Assembly (NCBI RefSeq): GCF_002278075.1
Contig: NZ_CP022992.1
Coordinates: forward strand, 310,001-374,000
Source: Paraburkholderia aromaticivorans
GTDB taxonomy: Bacteria; Pseudomonadota; Gammaproteobacteria; Burkholderiales; Burkholderiaceae
Length of the DNA: 64,000 nt
Direction of reading: 5' to 3'
In this document: piece after piece, positions 45,987 through 59,976 of the stretch
Layout: every line of letters starts with the position of its first letter
Numbering within the stretch: the first letter of the stretch is position 1
The notes under the pieces: model-generated
Told to the model about the DNA's origin: nothing
Seen by the model: the letters and a program-made list of their open reading frames with translations, nothing else
Databases searched by the model: none
Made by a program: the position numbers and the translations under genes

Positions 45987-46384
45987 GTGCCTATCAGTAA
46001 GCCTAGTCATTACGTGGAAAGCATCGAAATTCTGACCGAGCCGGAGCGCCGTCGTCGGCGCACGGCGCAAGAAAAAATCGCCATCGTGCAGGAAACATTG
46101 GAGCCGGGAGCGTCGGTGTCGGCCGTTGCACGTCGGCACGGCGTCAATGCCAACCAGGTGTTCGGCTGGCGCAAGCAATACCAGGAAGGCAGTCTGGCGG
46201 CGGTGAAGGCAGGTGAAACCGTTGTGCCGGCATCTGAGCTGGCCGCCGCCATCAAGGAAATCAAGGAGCTGCAACGGCTACTCGGGAAGAAGACGCTGGA
46301 GGTCGAAATCCTGAAAGAAGCCGTGGAATGGGGCCGTTCAAAAAACCTGATTGCGCGCTCGCCCTTGCTGCCGGGGGACGACCG

Positions 46385-46388
<4 letters not shown>
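45987..46388 (+). CDS. IS3-family (IS2-like) transposase OrfA
   Basis: A 133-residue OrfA with a helix-turn-helix ([20 protein letters not shown] then [20 protein letters not shown]) and a C-terminal leucine-zipper-like segment ([24 protein letters not shown], read in parts). It looks intact. Its end overlaps the start of orfB, the usual IS3 arrangement for programmed frameshifting or coupling. Confidence 0.87.
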
Positions 46389-48030
<1,642 letters not shown>

Positions 48031-48037
48031 GCATAGA

Positions 48038-48680
48038 TTAGGCAACCTTGCGATCATGGTCAATGTTCGATTTCGAGGGCGAACGCTTCAGGGCGGCGGC
48101 GAGCACCCAGAGCTCGCTCACGCCGAGGATTTTCCGGAAGTGCTTCTCGGCTTCCAGGAACCCCGCTGCTGCCCAGCGCACCGCCATGTCGGCATCGCGA
48201 TAGCGCTTCACACGCCCCGCGACACGACGCACCGCGCCGTTGGGGTTCTCGATGAGGTTGGTCGTCGACAGCCCGCGCATGAGCGCCGGCGTCAGGCCCA
48301 GCTCGTTCACCGTGAACGTTTCCTCCAGCCCTTCGAGCAGCGCCGCCGAGGCATCCGGGAGCTCGGCCTTGAGCCACGCTGCGTGCGTCTCGAGCTTGGC
48401 CATGCCGTCCTTGGCCGGCAGCTTGTAGGCCGCTTTCATGATCGCTGCGGTTTGCGAGATGCATTCTTTGGGCAGGCGATCGAGGACATTGCGCATTGCG
48501 CGTGGACACGCCCGTGACCATGATGTCGTGCACGCGCTCGGCGAGCCGCGGATTCTGGTTCAATTGCACGTAGGCGGGGATCGGCACTTCGCCGCCGCCT
48601 CGCCGCCGCAGGCGTGGCCGCTCGACGTTCAATTTGCGCTCGTCCATCACGATCTGGCCGCGTTGCGAGCCGTGCCAACG
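48038..48680 (-). pseudogene. IS256-family (Mutator-type) transposase with internal deletion
   Basis: The minus strand gives an N-terminal part (VERPRLRRRGGGEVPIPAYV then NPRLAERVHDIMVTGVSTRN) joined, with a frame change near 48495, to the C-terminal part (MRNVLDRLPKECISQTAAIM, ALMRGLSTTNLIENPNGAVR, RWAAAGFLEAEKHFRKILG). The central region with the first two catalytic Asp residues is deleted, so it is inactive. Confidence 0.85.
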
Positions 48681-48689
48681 GACTTCGCC

Positions 48690-50606
<1,917 letters not shown>

Positions 50607-50753
50607 GCGCGGGGCGTTTCGGTTCCAGCGAGCAGTCGCTTCACATCCCCGATGCCAGCGGACGCAGTGGGCCGCACTGCTGCGGATGCTGTTGCATCGG
50701 TTGTCCGACGCTTAGGTCGTTTTCAAGCATTACATGAACCAATGAGGTCTGCC

Positions 50754-51182
50754 ATGCGAATCACACAAGGGACGTTTTCCTTCCTGCCGGATCTGACCGA
50801 CGAAGAAATCGGCTTGCAGATCGACTACGCGCTGCGCCAGGGCTGGGCGTGTTCGATCGAATTCACCGATGACCCCCACCCGCGCAACACGTATTGGGAG
50901 ATGTGGGGCCTGCCGATGTTCGACCTGCACGATGCGGCAGGCGTGCTGCAAGAGGTGAAGGCATGCCGCGCGGCACGTCCGAATCACTACATCAAGGTCA
51001 ATGCATTCGATTCGACGCGCGGTTTCGAGACGATGCGTCTGTCGTTCATTGTCAACCGGCCCGCCGACGAACCGGGCTTCCGCCTCAATCGCGAGGAAGG
51101 ATGGGGCCGCACGCAGCGCTACAGCTTGACGAGCTACGCGGGCGACCGGCCGGCAGGGGAGCGCTACGGCGCGACCCGTTGA
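50754..51182 (+). CDS. cbbS: RuBisCO small subunit, red-type
   Basis: A 142-residue small subunit: [19 protein letters not shown] at the start, [19 protein letters not shown] in the core, and the C-terminal extension [16 protein letters not shown] that forms the beta-barrel tail of red-type enzymes. The start ATG follows TGAGG. It caps the L8S8 holoenzyme. Its spacing from cbbL (147 bases) is usual. Confidence 0.95.
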   Translation: MRITQGTFSFLPDLTDEEIGLQIDYALRQGWACSIEFTDDPHPRNTYWEMWGLPMFDLHDAAGVLQEVKACRAARPNHYIKVNAFDSTRGFETMRLSFIVNRPADEPGFRLNREEGWGRTQRYSLTSYAGDRPAGERYGATR

Positions 51183-51222
51183 GCGGCACTTTTGCGATGC
51201 GAATCACGACAAGGGGATCACG

Positions 51223-52236
51223 ATGACCGTCGATGCCACACTGGACAGGCTGTCCGCCACGCAAACCGATGCACCGGAGGCGCCGGGCGAGCCGTCGCGC
51301 GTCGATCTCGCGGCGCTCTATCGTGACTCGGGCATCGGCGACGTGCTGGCGGAACTCGATCGCGACCTGGTCGGTCTCGTGCCCGTGAAGACGCGCATTC
51401 GCGAAATCGCTGCGCACTTGCTGGTCGAGCGTGCGCGCGAGTCGCTCGGCCTCGCGAGCGGCGCGCCGACGCTGCACATGTGCTTTTCAGGCAATCCGGG
51501 CACCGGCAAGACCACTGTCGCGCTCCGGATGGCCGAGGTGCTGCACCGGCTCGGCTACATTCGCCGCAATCACCTGGTGTCGGTCACGCGCGACGATCTC
51601 GTCGGCCAGTACATCGGCCACACCGCGCCGAAGACGCGCGATGTGCTCAAGCGGGCGATGGGCGGGGTGCTGTTCATCGACGAAGCGTACTACCTGTATC
51701 GCCCGGAGAACGAGCGCGACTACGGACAGGAAGCGATCGAGATCCTGCTGCAGACGATGGAGAACCAGCGCGACGATCTCGTCGTGATCCTCGCGGGTTA
51801 TGAGTCGCGCATGGAAACCTTCTTCCAGAGCAATCCGGGCTTCCGGTCCCGGATTGCGCACCACATCACGTTTCCGGACTACAACGAAGCGGAACTGCTC
51901 GAGATCGCCGAGCGCATGCTCGCAACGATGCACTACCGTTTTGATGCCGACTCGCGGCTCGCTTTCTCGGACTACCTCGCGCGCCGTATCCGGTTGCCGA
52001 ACTTCGCGAACGCGCGTTCGGTGCGCAACGCGCTCGACCGCGCGCGGCTGCGTCAGGCGAACCGCCTCTTCGAGACCGCGCTGCAAGGGCGCGCGCCGAC
52101 CGACACGGCCGCGCTGACGCTCCTTACCGCGGCCGACATTCGCGCGAGCCGCGTGTTCGACGAGCGCGCTCCCGAGCTTGATTTCCCGCGTGCCGGCCAC
52201 GACACGTCGCCACCGGACCGAATTCAAAACACCTAG
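51223..52236 (+). CDS. cbbX: Red-type RuBisCO activase CbbX
   Basis: A 337-residue AAA+ protein. Walker A is GNPGTGKTT (about residues 90-98), Walker B is [10 protein letters not shown] (about 149-158), followed by [10 protein letters not shown] and [33 protein letters not shown] is the sensor 2 region. CbbX remodels inhibited red-type RuBisCO by pulling on the CbbL C-terminus. It is slightly longer at both ends than the usual CbbX. It was used here as the reference for the broken copy at 8300-8723. Confidence 0.94.
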   Translation: MTVDATLDRLSATQTDAPEAPGEPSRVDLAALYRDSGIGDVLAELDRDLVGLVPVKTRIREIAAHLLVERARESLGLASGAPTLHMCFSGNPGTGKTTVALRMAEVLHRLGYIRRNHLVSVTRDDLVGQYIGHTAPKTRDVLKRAMGGVLFIDEAYYLYRPENERDYGQEAIEILLQTMENQRDDLVVILAGYESRMETFFQSNPGFRSRIAHHITFPDYNEAELLEIAERMLATMHYRFDADSRLAFSDYLARRIRLPNFANARSVRNALDRARLRQANRLFETALQGRAPTDTAALTLLTAADIRASRVFDERAPELDFPRAGHDTSPPDRIQNT

Positions 52237-52248
52237 TAGGAGAGTGCC

Positions 52249-53343
52249 ATGCAAGACGGACGTACGACTCTTTCGAAGTACCTGATCGACACGCTCGATC
52301 GCCAGCCTTCGCCCGTCGCGGCTACCGGACTCTCGGCGCTGCTCATCGACGTCGCCGCCGCGATCAAGACGATTTCGGCAACGCTCACCAAAGGCGCGCT
52401 CAGCGGCAACTACGGTTCGGCGCAAAGCGTCAACACGCACGGCGAGGAACAAAAGAAACTCGACGTCGCGACGAACGAGATCTTCGTCCAGCATTGCGAG
52501 TGGGACGGCTTGCTGGCCGCGATGGTCTCGGAGGAAATGGACACCGTCTATACGATTCCGTCGACCTACCCGCGCGGCGAATACCTGCTCGCCTTCGATC
52601 CGCTCGACGGCTCGTCGAACATCGACATCAACGGCGTGGTCGGCTCGATCTTCTCGGTGCTGCGCCGCACCGGCGATCAGGAGGCGCCGGTGAGCGAAGC
52701 CGACTTCCTGCGCCCGGGCCATGAGCAGGTCGCAGCGGGCTACGCGATCTACGGACCGTCGACGATGCTCGTCCTGTCGGTCGGCAACGGCACGCACGGG
52801 TTCACGCTGGAGCGCGACGTCGGCAACTTCGTGCTCACGCATTCGGATATCCGGATCCCGGAGGACACTGGCGAGTTCGCGATCAATGCGTCGAACGAAC
52901 GCTTCTGGGAGCCGCCGGTGCGCCGTTATGTGCAGGAATGCAAGGACGGCCGCAGCGGCTGCCGCGAGCGCGACTTCAACATGCGCTGGATCGCGTCGAT
53001 GGTCGCCGAGGTGCATCGCATCCTGATGCGCGGCGGCGTGTTCCTGTATCCGCGCGACTTCCGGACGCCGCAGATGGAAGGCCGCCTGCGGCTCCTGTAC
53101 GAAGCGAACCCGATGAGCTTTCTGGTCGAGCAGGCGGGCGGCGTCGCGATCACCGGGCGCGAGCGCATCTTCGATGTCGCTCCGCGCGCGCTGCACCAGC
53201 GCGCGCCGGTGATTCTCGGCTCGAAAAACGAAGTGGAACGCATCCAACGCTATCACAGCGAATACGACCGCGGCGAGGACAAGCCGTACACGTCGCCGCT
53301 GTTCAACAAACGCTCGCTATTTCTGCCGGAAGCGTCGACCTGA
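52249..53343 (+). CDS. cbbF: Fructose-1,6-bisphosphatase, class I
   Basis: A 364-residue class I FBPase: [13 protein letters not shown] (metal site, starting about residue 115), [16 protein letters not shown] and [17 protein letters not shown]. In Calvin operons it dephosphorylates fructose-1,6- and often sedoheptulose-1,7-bisphosphate. A TAGGAGAG site precedes the ATG, 12 bases after cbbX. Confidence 0.94.
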   Translation: MQDGRTTLSKYLIDTLDRQPSPVAATGLSALLIDVAAAIKTISATLTKGALSGNYGSAQSVNTHGEEQKKLDVATNEIFVQHCEWDGLLAAMVSEEMDTVYTIPSTYPRGEYLLAFDPLDGSSNIDINGVVGSIFSVLRRTGDQEAPVSEADFLRPGHEQVAAGYAIYGPSTMLVLSVGNGTHGFTLERDVGNFVLTHSDIRIPEDTGEFAINASNERFWEPPVRRYVQECKDGRSGCRERDFNMRWIASMVAEVHRILMRGGVFLYPRDFRTPQMEGRLRLLYEANPMSFLVEQAGGVAITGRERIFDVAPRALHQRAPVILGSKNEVERIQRYHSEYDRGEDKPYTSPLFNKRSLFLPEAST

Positions 53344-53390
53344 TGAATCCGCGAATCACAGAACCCTTATAAATACCCGGAGACAAGCGC

Positions 53391-54263
53391 ATGTCAGTCA
53401 AACACCCGATTATCGCGGTGACCGGTTCGAGCGGTGCCGGCACCACGACCGTCATGAAGAGCTTCACGCATATTTTCAGGCGTGAGGGCATCAACGCGCA
53501 GATCATCGAGGGCGATGCGTTTCATCGCTACGACCGCAAGGGAATGCGCGAGGCAATGAAGCAGCGCGAGCGCGACGGCGTGCTCAATTTCAGCCACTTC
53601 GGGCCGGAGGCGAACCTGCTCGAAGAGCTGGAGGAGCTTTTCGCCACCTATGGCAGGAGCGGCACCGGCCGGTTTCGCCGCTATATCCACGACGAAGCCG
53701 AGGCCGCGCTCTACGAGCAGGAAGCCGGCACGTTCACGCCGTGGGAAGACATCGCGGCCGGCACCGACCTGATGTTCTACGAAGGGCTACACGGCGCGGC
53801 GGTGACCGACAAGGTCAACATCGCCCAGCATGTGGACCTGCTCGTCGGCGTCGCGCCGATCATCAACCTCGAATGGATTCAGAAGCTGCACCGCGACAAG
53901 ACGATGCGCGGTTACTCGCAGGAAGCGGTGGTCGATACGATCCTGAGACGGATGCCCGACTACGTGAACTACATCTGTCCGCAGTTCTCGCGCACGCACG
54001 TCAACTTCCAGCGCGTGCCGACCGTGGATACGTCGAACCCGTTCATCGCCCGCGAGATTCCGCAGGCCGACGAGAGCTTTGTCGTGATCCGCTTCGCGCG
54101 GCCCAAGGGCATCGATTTCCCGTATTTGCTGACGATGCTGCACGATTCGTTCATGTCGCGCCCGAACGTGATCGTGGTGCCGGGCGGCAAGATGGGCCTT
54201 GCGATGCAGCTCATCTTCACGCCGATGATTCTTCAATTGATGGACCGGCGTGCACGGGCTTGA
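53391..54263 (+). CDS. cbbP: Phosphoribulokinase
   Basis: A 290-residue proteobacterial phosphoribulokinase: P-loop VTGSSGAGTTTV (residues 9-20), GDAFHRYDRKGMR, and FYEGLHGAAVTDKVNIAQHVDL with the catalytic Asp/Glu region. It makes ribulose-1,5-bisphosphate, the RuBisCO substrate. GGAGA is just upstream. It is the only prk gene in the window; the other cbb locus has lost its copy. Confidence 0.95.
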   Translation: MSVKHPIIAVTGSSGAGTTTVMKSFTHIFRREGINAQIIEGDAFHRYDRKGMREAMKQRERDGVLNFSHFGPEANLLEELEELFATYGRSGTGRFRRYIHDEAEAALYEQEAGTFTPWEDIAAGTDLMFYEGLHGAAVTDKVNIAQHVDLLVGVAPIINLEWIQKLHRDKTMRGYSQEAVVDTILRRMPDYVNYICPQFSRTHVNFQRVPTVDTSNPFIAREIPQADESFVVIRFARPKGIDFPYLLTMLHDSFMSRPNVIVVPGGKMGLAMQLIFTPMILQLMDRRARA

Positions 54264-54308
54264 TGTGCGTCGACCGCGTTTCGCTCACCTTGTAGATGGA
54301 GGCATCCG

Positions 54309-56351
54309 ATGAATGCCGTCGTAGAACCTTCCGCAACGCCCGCCACGCGGCTGATGGCCAACGCGCTGCGCATGCTCGCGATCGATGCGGTCCAGCAGGC
54401 AAACTCCGGCCATCCCGGCATGCCGCTGGGGATGGCCGAGATCGCCGTCGCGCTGTGGGGCCGGCACCTGAAACACAACCCGCGCAATCCGCACTGGCCG
54501 GACCGCGACCGCTTCGTCTTGTCGAACGGCCACGGTTCGATGCTGCTGTACGGGTTGCTGCATCTGACCGGCTATGACCTGCCGATCGACGAATTGAAGC
54601 GCTTCCGGCAGTTGCACAGCAAGACGCCGGGGCACCCCGAGGTCGGCGTGACGCCCGGCGTCGAGACGACGACGGGGCCGCTCGGGCAGGGTCTCACGAA
54701 CGCCGTCGGCATGGCGCTCGCGGAAGCGCTGCTCGCGCGGGAGTTCAACCGGCCCGGACATACGATCGTCGATCACCACACGTACGTGTTCGTCGGCGAC
54801 GGATGCCTGATGGAGGGGATCTCGCACGAGGCGGCGTCGCTTGCGGGAACGTTGAAGCTCAACAAGCTGATCGTGCTGTACGACGACAACGGCATTTCGA
54901 TCGACGGCCACGTCACGCAGTGGTTTGCCGACGATACGCCCGCGCGTTTCGCCGCATACGGCTGGAACGTCGTGCGCGACGTGGACGGGCACGATGTCGA
55001 TGCGGTCGATCGCGCGTTGAGCGACGCACGGGCCGCGAGCCGGCCGACGCTGATCTGTTGCAAGACCGTGATCGGCCAGGGTTCGCCGTCGAAGGCGGGC
55101 ACCCACGACGTGCACGGCGCGCCGCTAGGCGCGGACGAAATCGCCGCGACGCGCCGCGCGCTCGACTGGCCGCATCCGCCCTTTGAAATTCCCGCGGCCG
55201 TGCGTGAGTTGTGGGACGCCAGCGCGCGCGGCGCCGCCGCCGAAGCGGCGTGGACCGAGCGCTTCGAAGCGTACCGCAAGCACTTTCCGAACGAGGCCGC
55301 CGAGTTCGAGCGCAGGATGCGCGGCGCATTGCCCGCGCACTGGCGCGACGCGGTGCGTTCGATGGTGCGCGACGCGAACCGCAACGCCCAGTCGATCGCC
55401 ACGCGCAAGGCGTCGCAGCAGGCGATCGAAGCACTGGCGCAAGCGTTGCCCGAGCTGCTCGGCGGTTCGGCCGACCTGACGGGCTCGAACCTCACCGACT
55501 GGAAAGCCGCCGTCTCGGTACATGCCGACGATGCGGGCCTCAAAGGCGGCAACTACCTGCACTACGGCGTGCGCGAATTCGGGATGAGCGCGGTGCTCAA
55601 CGGGATCGCGCTGCATCGCGGCTACATCCCGTTCGGCGGCACGTTCCTGACGTTCTCCGACTACTCGCGCAATGCGCTGCGGATGGCCGCGCTGATGAAG
55701 ACGCGTTCGATCTTCGTCTTCACGCACGATTCGATCGGCCTCGGCGAAGACGGGCCGACGCACCAGTCGGTCGAACATGCGGCGAGCCTCAGGCTGATTC
55801 CCGGCCTCGATGTCTGGCGGCCCTGCGACACGGTGGAGACTGCGCAGGCGTGGGCGTGCGCGGTCGAACGCGACGGCCCGTCGTGCCTGTTGCTGAGTCG
55901 CCAGAACCTGCCGTTCGTCACGCGCAGCGACGTGCAGATCGACGCGATCGCGCGGGGCGGCTACGTGCTGCGCGACTGGCCGGATGCAACGGCCATGAAA
56001 CGCGTCGTCCTGATCGCGACGGGCTCGGAGGTCGCGCTCGCGCTCGACGCCGTCGCGCCGCTCGCAGAGGCCGGCGTGGCCGCGCGCGTCGTATCGATGC
56101 CGTCCACCACCGTGTTCGACCGGCAGTCGCGCGCATGGCGCGACGCGACGCTGCCGCCGGGCGTGCCGCGCGTCGCCGTCGAAGCGGGCGTGACTTCGTT
56201 CTGGCGGCAATACGTCGGGCTCGAAGGCGGTGTGGTCGGGGTCGACACGTTCGGCGAATCGGCGCCCGCCGCCGCGCTGTTCGCGCATTTCAACGTCACC
56301 GTGCAAGCCGTCGTGGACGAAGCTCGCCGCGTCGCGCGCGGTGCGCAATGA
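54309..56351 (+). CDS. cbbT: Transketolase
   Basis: A 680-residue full-length transketolase. The thiamine-diphosphate region includes [22 protein letters not shown] [20 protein letters not shown] and [10 protein letters not shown] with the metal-binding Asp; the second domain has [25 protein letters not shown] and [14 protein letters not shown]; the third has [11 protein letters not shown]. It moves two-carbon units in RuBP regeneration. GGAGG precedes the ATG. This copy makes the truncated cbbT at 9493 redundant. Confidence 0.95.
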   Translation: MNAVVEPSATPATRLMANALRMLAIDAVQQANSGHPGMPLGMAEIAVALWGRHLKHNPRNPHWPDRDRFVLSNGHGSMLLYGLLHLTGYDLPIDELKRFRQLHSKTPGHPEVGVTPGVETTTGPLGQGLTNAVGMALAEALLAREFNRPGHTIVDHHTYVFVGDGCLMEGISHEAASLAGTLKLNKLIVLYDDNGISIDGHVTQWFADDTPARFAAYGWNVVRDVDGHDVDAVDRALSDARAASRPTLICCKTVIGQGSPSKAGTHDVHGAPLGADEIAATRRALDWPHPPFEIPAAVRELWDASARGAAAEAAWTERFEAYRKHFPNEAAEFERRMRGALPAHWRDAVRSMVRDANRNAQSIATRKASQQAIEALAQALPELLGGSADLTGSNLTDWKAAVSVHADDAGLKGGNYLHYGVREFGMSAVLNGIALHRGYIPFGGTFLTFSDYSRNALRMAALMKTRSIFVFTHDSIGLGEDGPTHQSVEHAASLRLIPGLDVWRPCDTVETAQAWACAVERDGPSCLLLSRQNLPFVTRSDVQIDAIARGGYVLRDWPDATAMKRVVLIATGSEVALALDAVAPLAEAGVAARVVSMPSTTVFDRQSRAWRDATLPPGVPRVAVEAGVTSFWRQYVGLEGGVVGVDTFGESAPAAALFAHFNVTVQAVVDEARRVARGAQ

Positions 56352-56381
56352 CAGTTTCCGATTGATCTCGAGGAGTTTGTG

Positions 56382-57419
56382 ATGGCCTTCATCGCACTGC
56401 GTCAACTGCTGGATCATGCGGCGGAGCACGGCTACGGCGTGCCCGCTTTCAACGTCAACAACATGGAGCAGGTTCACGCGATCATGCAAGCCGCCGAAGC
56501 GACGCGCAGCCCGGTGATCCTGCAAGCGTCGGCGGGGGCGCGCAAGTATGCGGGCGAGCCGTACCTGCGCCATCTGGTGCTCGCCGCGCTCGAAGCGCAT
56601 CCGGATATTCCGCTCGTGCTGCACCAGGATCACGGCGCGAGCCCTGCGGTGTGCCAGCAGGCGATCCGTTCCGGGTTCACGTCGGTGATGATGGACGGCT
56701 CGCTGATGCCCGATCAGAAAACGCCCGCGCCATACGAGTACAACGTCGACGTCAGCAGCCGCGTGGTCGAGGCCGCGCATGCGGTAGGCGTGTCGGTCGA
56801 AGGGGAATTGGGCTGTCTCGGCTCGCTTGAAACCGGGCAGGCCGGTGAAGAGGACGGCGTGGGCGCCGAGGGCACGCTGTCGCGCGAAGACCTGCTCACC
56901 GATCCCGTGCAGGCACAGGAATTTGTCGAAGCCACGGGCGTCGATGCGCTGGCGATCGCGATCGGCACGTCGCACGGCGCGTACAAGTTCAGCCGCCAGC
57001 CGACCGGCGACATTCTCGCGATCGACCGCATCGTCGAGATTCACGAGCGGATTCCGAACACGCATCTGGTGATGCACGGCTCGTCGTCGGTGCCGCAGGA
57101 GTGGCTCGCGGTGATTCGCGAATACGGCGGCGAGATTCCGTCGACGTACGGCGTGCCGATCGAGGAGATCCAGCGCGGCATCAAGCACGGCGTGCGCAAG
57201 GTCAACATCGATACCGACATCCGGCTCGCGATGACCGGCGCGATGCGCAAGTCGTTTGCCACCGCGCGCTCGGAGTTCGATCCGCGCAAGGCGCTCAAGG
57301 CCGCGACGGAGGCGGCGCAGAGCGTGTGCGTCGAGCGCTTCGAGGCGTTCGGCTGCGCGGGGCAGGCGGACCGGATCAAGCCGCTGCCGCTCGACGCGAT
57401 GGCGCGCCGCTATCACTGA
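56382..57419 (+). CDS. cbbA: Class II fructose-1,6-bisphosphate aldolase (Calvin cycle type)
   Basis: A 345-residue class II aldolase. Zinc and catalytic residues are in [10 protein letters not shown] (His81, Asp83, His84), [18 protein letters not shown] and [27 protein letters not shown] is the phosphate site. It condenses triose phosphates to fructose- or sedoheptulose-bisphosphate. ATG 56382 is preferred to the preceding GTG, with GAGGAG ten bases upstream. Confidence 0.93.
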   Translation: MAFIALRQLLDHAAEHGYGVPAFNVNNMEQVHAIMQAAEATRSPVILQASAGARKYAGEPYLRHLVLAALEAHPDIPLVLHQDHGASPAVCQQAIRSGFTSVMMDGSLMPDQKTPAPYEYNVDVSSRVVEAAHAVGVSVEGELGCLGSLETGQAGEEDGVGAEGTLSREDLLTDPVQAQEFVEATGVDALAIAIGTSHGAYKFSRQPTGDILAIDRIVEIHERIPNTHLVMHGSSSVPQEWLAVIREYGGEIPSTYGVPIEEIQRGIKHGVRKVNIDTDIRLAMTGAMRKSFATARSEFDPRKALKAATEAAQSVCVERFEAFGCAGQADRIKPLPLDAMARRYH

Positions 57420-57440
57420 CGATATCGACCGGAGACGACG

Positions 57441-58184
57441 ATGCGCGAATTCCTGATTGCGCCTTCGCTGCTGTCGGCGGATTTCGCGCGCCTCGGCGAC
57501 GAAATCGGCGAAGTGGTGGACGCGGGTGCGGACTGGATCCATCTCGACGTGATGGACAACCACTATGTACCGAACCTGACGGTCGGGCCACTCGTGTGCG
57601 AGGCGATCCGGCCGCATACGAAGGTTCCGCTCGACGTGCACCTGATGGTGACGCCAGTCGACGCGCTCGTCACGGCATTCGCCGAGGCGGGCGCGGACCT
57701 GATCAGCTTTCATCCGGAGGCTTCGCTGCACGTGCATCGGACGATCGCCCTCATCAAGGCGAGCGGCGTGCGTGCGGGGCTCGCGCTCAATCCGGCCACG
57801 CCGCTCTCCGTGCTCGATCACGTGCTCGAGATGCTGGATTTCGTGCTGGTGATGTCGGTCAATCCCGGTTTCGGCGGGCAGGCGTTCATTCCGGGCACGC
57901 TCGAGAAACTGCGGGCATTGCGCGAGAAGGTCGACGCGACGGTGCAGCGTACCGGGCGGCCGGTGCTGATCGAAGTCGACGGCGGCGTGAAGGCGTCGAA
58001 CATCGCGGACATCGCACGGGCGGGCGCCGATGTGTTCGTCGCCGGCTCAGCGGTATTCGGCGCTGACGACTACGCCGCGGCGATCGGCCAGATGCGCGAC
58101 GAGCTGGATGCCGTGAACAATCGTCCCTCGGCGGGCAGTTCAAATTCCCTTACTTATGGGCACGTAAATTCCCCCACCCCGTGA
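57441..58184 (+). CDS. cbbE: Ribulose-phosphate 3-epimerase with IS-derived C-terminal tail
   Basis: A 247-residue epimerase: IAPSLLSADFARLGDEI, LDVMDNHYVPNLT, DVHLMV, SVNPGFGGQAFIPGTL and VDGGVKASNI contain the metal and catalytic residues, all present. It interconverts ribulose-5- and xylulose-5-phosphate. The family-like sequence ends near MRDELDAVN; the last 15-18 residues (SSNSLTYGHVNSPTP) are encoded by the adjoining IS21-type end, so the native stop was replaced. The enzyme is probably still active because the core is complete. Confidence 0.92.
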   Translation: MREFLIAPSLLSADFARLGDEIGEVVDAGADWIHLDVMDNHYVPNLTVGPLVCEAIRPHTKVPLDVHLMVTPVDALVTAFAEAGADLISFHPEASLHVHRTIALIKASGVRAGLALNPATPLSVLDHVLEMLDFVLVMSVNPGFGGQAFIPGTLEKLRALREKVDATVQRTGRPVLIEVDGGVKASNIADIARAGADVFVAGSAVFGADDYAAAIGQMRDELDAVNNRPSAGSSNSLTYGHVNSPTP

Positions 58185-58203
58185 AGCAGGACAAGATCGT
58201 TAT

Positions 58204-58700
58204 TTAGCTCTCTTTGTTTTTCGCGCAAGGGTTTGTTTCGGCGCCCTCCTTGAGACGATAGCTAAGTCCGTCAAACGCGAGCAGGTGGCAGTGGTGCATG
58301 AGCCGGTCGAGGATCGTGGCGCTCATCGTGTTATCGCCGAGATAGATGCCCCAGTCCTGCACGACCCGGTTGGACGTGACGACAACCACGCTGCGGTGCA
58401 GCTGTAGCGTTGATGGATGAGCGTTTGCAGCAACGCGCCCGCATCGTCGGGGATCGTGCGCGAGAGGAACAGGTTGTCGAGCACGAGCAGATCGCACTCA
58501 AGGGTGGCCCGTAGCCTCGTTTCGCGCTAGGCCGGTGGGCTCAGTGCGTAGCGGTTAAAGAAGTCACTGGTCTCGATGTATTGCACCTTTTGGCCGTGCC
58601 AGACGGCCTGAAATGCTACTGTCTTCGCCACGTGCTCTTGCCTGTGCCAGTTTTGCCAATGATCAGCGCATTCTCGCCGGTGGCCACGAACTTCAGGGTA
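58204..58700 (-). pseudogene. IS21-family helper ATPase IstB, degenerate
   Basis: The minus strand carries NALIIGKTGTGKST (Walker A) near 58640-58680, then after frame breaks RSVVVVTSNRVVQDWGIYLG and ILDRLMHHCHLLAFDGLSYR, the C-terminal end of IstB. No istA is present. The bases just left of it (58141-58175) resemble an IS21 end and supply the last codons of cbbE. Thus a one-sided IS21 remnant borders the Calvin operon. Confidence 0.82.
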
Positions 58701-58739
58701 TGCAGCTGGGGAAACAGGCTTGCCGCGGCAGCTTCGTTC

Positions 58740-59047
58740 GAGCAAATGGCGGCGCTTGCGGCCAACTGGCAATTGCCGTTTCCGTATTTGTACGACGAGA
58801 CTTGTACGACGAGACGCAGCAGGTCGCGCGCGCGTACGGCGCGGTCTGCACGCCCGAGTTATTCGGCTTCGATGCGGATTTGCGCCTGCGGTATCGCGGG
58901 CGGCTGGATGCGTCGCGCAAGGAGGCGATTCCCGACGCGCGCCGCGAGCTGTTCGAAGCGATGCAGCAGATTGCGCAAACCGGAACCGGGCCCGAGGCGC
59001 AGTATCCGGCGCTCGGGTGCTCGATCAAGTGGAAGGACGCGGCGTGA
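58740..59047 (+). pseudogene. C-terminal fragment of a thioredoxin/peroxiredoxin-family protein
   Basis: Reads NWQLPFPYLYDET then, after a frameshift, QQVARAYGAVCTPELFGFDA, LRLRYRGRLD and PALGCSIKWKDAA, the C-terminal half of an AhpC/TSA-type redoxin common in Burkholderiales. Two exact copies of TTGTACGACGAGAC (58788-58801, 58802-58815) cause the frameshift. The N-terminal half was removed by the IS21 remnant. Confidence 0.7.
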
Positions 59048-59075
59048 GATTGCCGGGCACGGCCCGGCATCGCGC

Positions 59076-59620
59076 TCAACGCTTTTTCATCGTCGTGCCG
59101 GGCCCGCACCACGCGTTCTGATCCTCTTCCGGCCGGTCCGCCGCGCAGCCCCGATCGAGCGGCTGGTCCTGGTCGAAGCGCTTGCCGAGCTGCCACGCGA
59201 TCTGCGCGCGGGCGAGCTGTACACCGATGTAGAACGCGTGACCGCCGTCGGTATCGAGCTTCAGGCGGGGATATAGCTCGAACGGATCGCTTGCCGTCCA
59301 GTGGCCGTCGCGGTTGTACACGTGAACGCCGTCGGCGGCGGCCTGCACGCGGAAATTCGGATCGCGCACGGCCTGCGCAAAGTCGTCGATCTCATCGGCG
59401 CTGTACGGAAACGGACGTCTTGCATGGACCGCCGCGAGACCGCTCGAAATGCCTTTCGGCAACTCCTGCGCTTCGCGCGCCGCATCCATCACGCGGCGCG
59501 CCACGTCGGCTTCGCGCACGGCGCGCCGCGCGTGCGGGCTCACCGACGTCATGTTCGCCGCGCTCACGCGCAATTCGGTCACGATGCCGATCTGCCCCAT
59601 ATCAGCAATTGCTGGGATGT
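59076..59620 (-). pseudogene. C-terminal fragment of a dihydropteroate-synthase-like (DUF6513/DUF4346-type) protein
   Basis: The minus strand encodes about 175 residues resembling the C-terminal domain of the dihydropteroate-synthase-like proteins found with tetrahydromethanopterin genes: SVSPHARRAVREADVARRVM, RRPFPYSADEIDDFAQAV, DGVHVYNRDGHW, DPFELYPRLKLD, GGHAFYIGVQLARAQIAWQL and GTTMKKR. The N-terminal part is missing; the frame runs on to 59840 through unrelated sequence. It is convergent with the redoxin fragment and probably a piece of the ancestral chromosome at the left edge of the phenol cluster. Assignment is from memory of the family and moderate. Confidence 0.5.
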
Positions 59621-59639
59621 GCATTTCAGAAATTTCTGA
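59603..59639 (+). promoter_or_regulatory. Two palindromes, candidate upstream activator sites for a DmpR/XylR-type regulator
   Basis: CAGCAATTGCTG (59603-59614) and TCAGAAATTTCTGA (59626-59639) are perfect palindromes with centres 24 bases apart, as expected for paired NtrC-family activator sites. They lie about 340 bases before the sigma-54 promoter, further than usual (about 100-200). They also sit at the junction between the DUF fragment and the phenol block. Confidence 0.4.
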
Positions 59640-59952
59640 TCTGAGCGACCTGCGCCCCTTTCCTGGTTCGCGAATTTTATGACAGCACCCCAGAGATTTT
59701 TCGATGTGCGATTGCACAATGAGCTTGACCTCGTTCGCCGGCACCTCCGTAGATACCCTGTGTTGTATCGATTCTGTGTGACGGTTGTGCGTCCTTCGGT
59801 TTGTGCCTGGCAGAAGGCGGCGCCCAAACGCAGGAAGCATCTGGCCGTTTAACGCAGGATGCTTGGAACGAATTACGACAGATGACGATCCCGCAGCAGC
59901 TCACCTGTAAATGCATTGCTGCAAAGCAGCAATAATGGCTCATTGCTGCCGA

Positions 59953-59968
59953 TGGCACGGGGCTTGCA
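59953..59968 (+). promoter_or_regulatory. Sigma-54 (-24/-12) promoter of the phenol hydroxylase operon
   Basis: TGGCACGGGGCTTGCA matches the sigma-54 consensus TGGCAC-N5-TTGCA exactly, with the -24 GG (59954-59955) and -12 GC (59966-59967) ten bases apart. Transcription should start near 59978. Phenol hydroxylase operons of the dmp/pox type are driven by such promoters with a phenol-sensing DmpR-type activator; no such regulator gene is within the window. Confidence 0.88.
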
Positions 59969-59976
59969 TTGAGATA

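Noticed and set aside
51487..53256. A 589-codon minus-strand frame opposite cbbX and cbbF
   Set aside because: Same composition-driven shadow; both plus-strand genes have complete motifs.
55125..57821. A 898-codon open frame on the minus strand opposite cbbT and cbbA
   Set aside because: It mirrors two well-supported genes in a GC-rich region, is Arg/Ala/His-rich and shows no family motif; typical antisense shadow.
59621..59840. N-terminal 70 codons of the frame that continues into the dihydropteroate-synthase-like fragment
   Set aside because: Overlaps the candidate activator palindromes and has no similarity to the family; likely chance extension across the junction.
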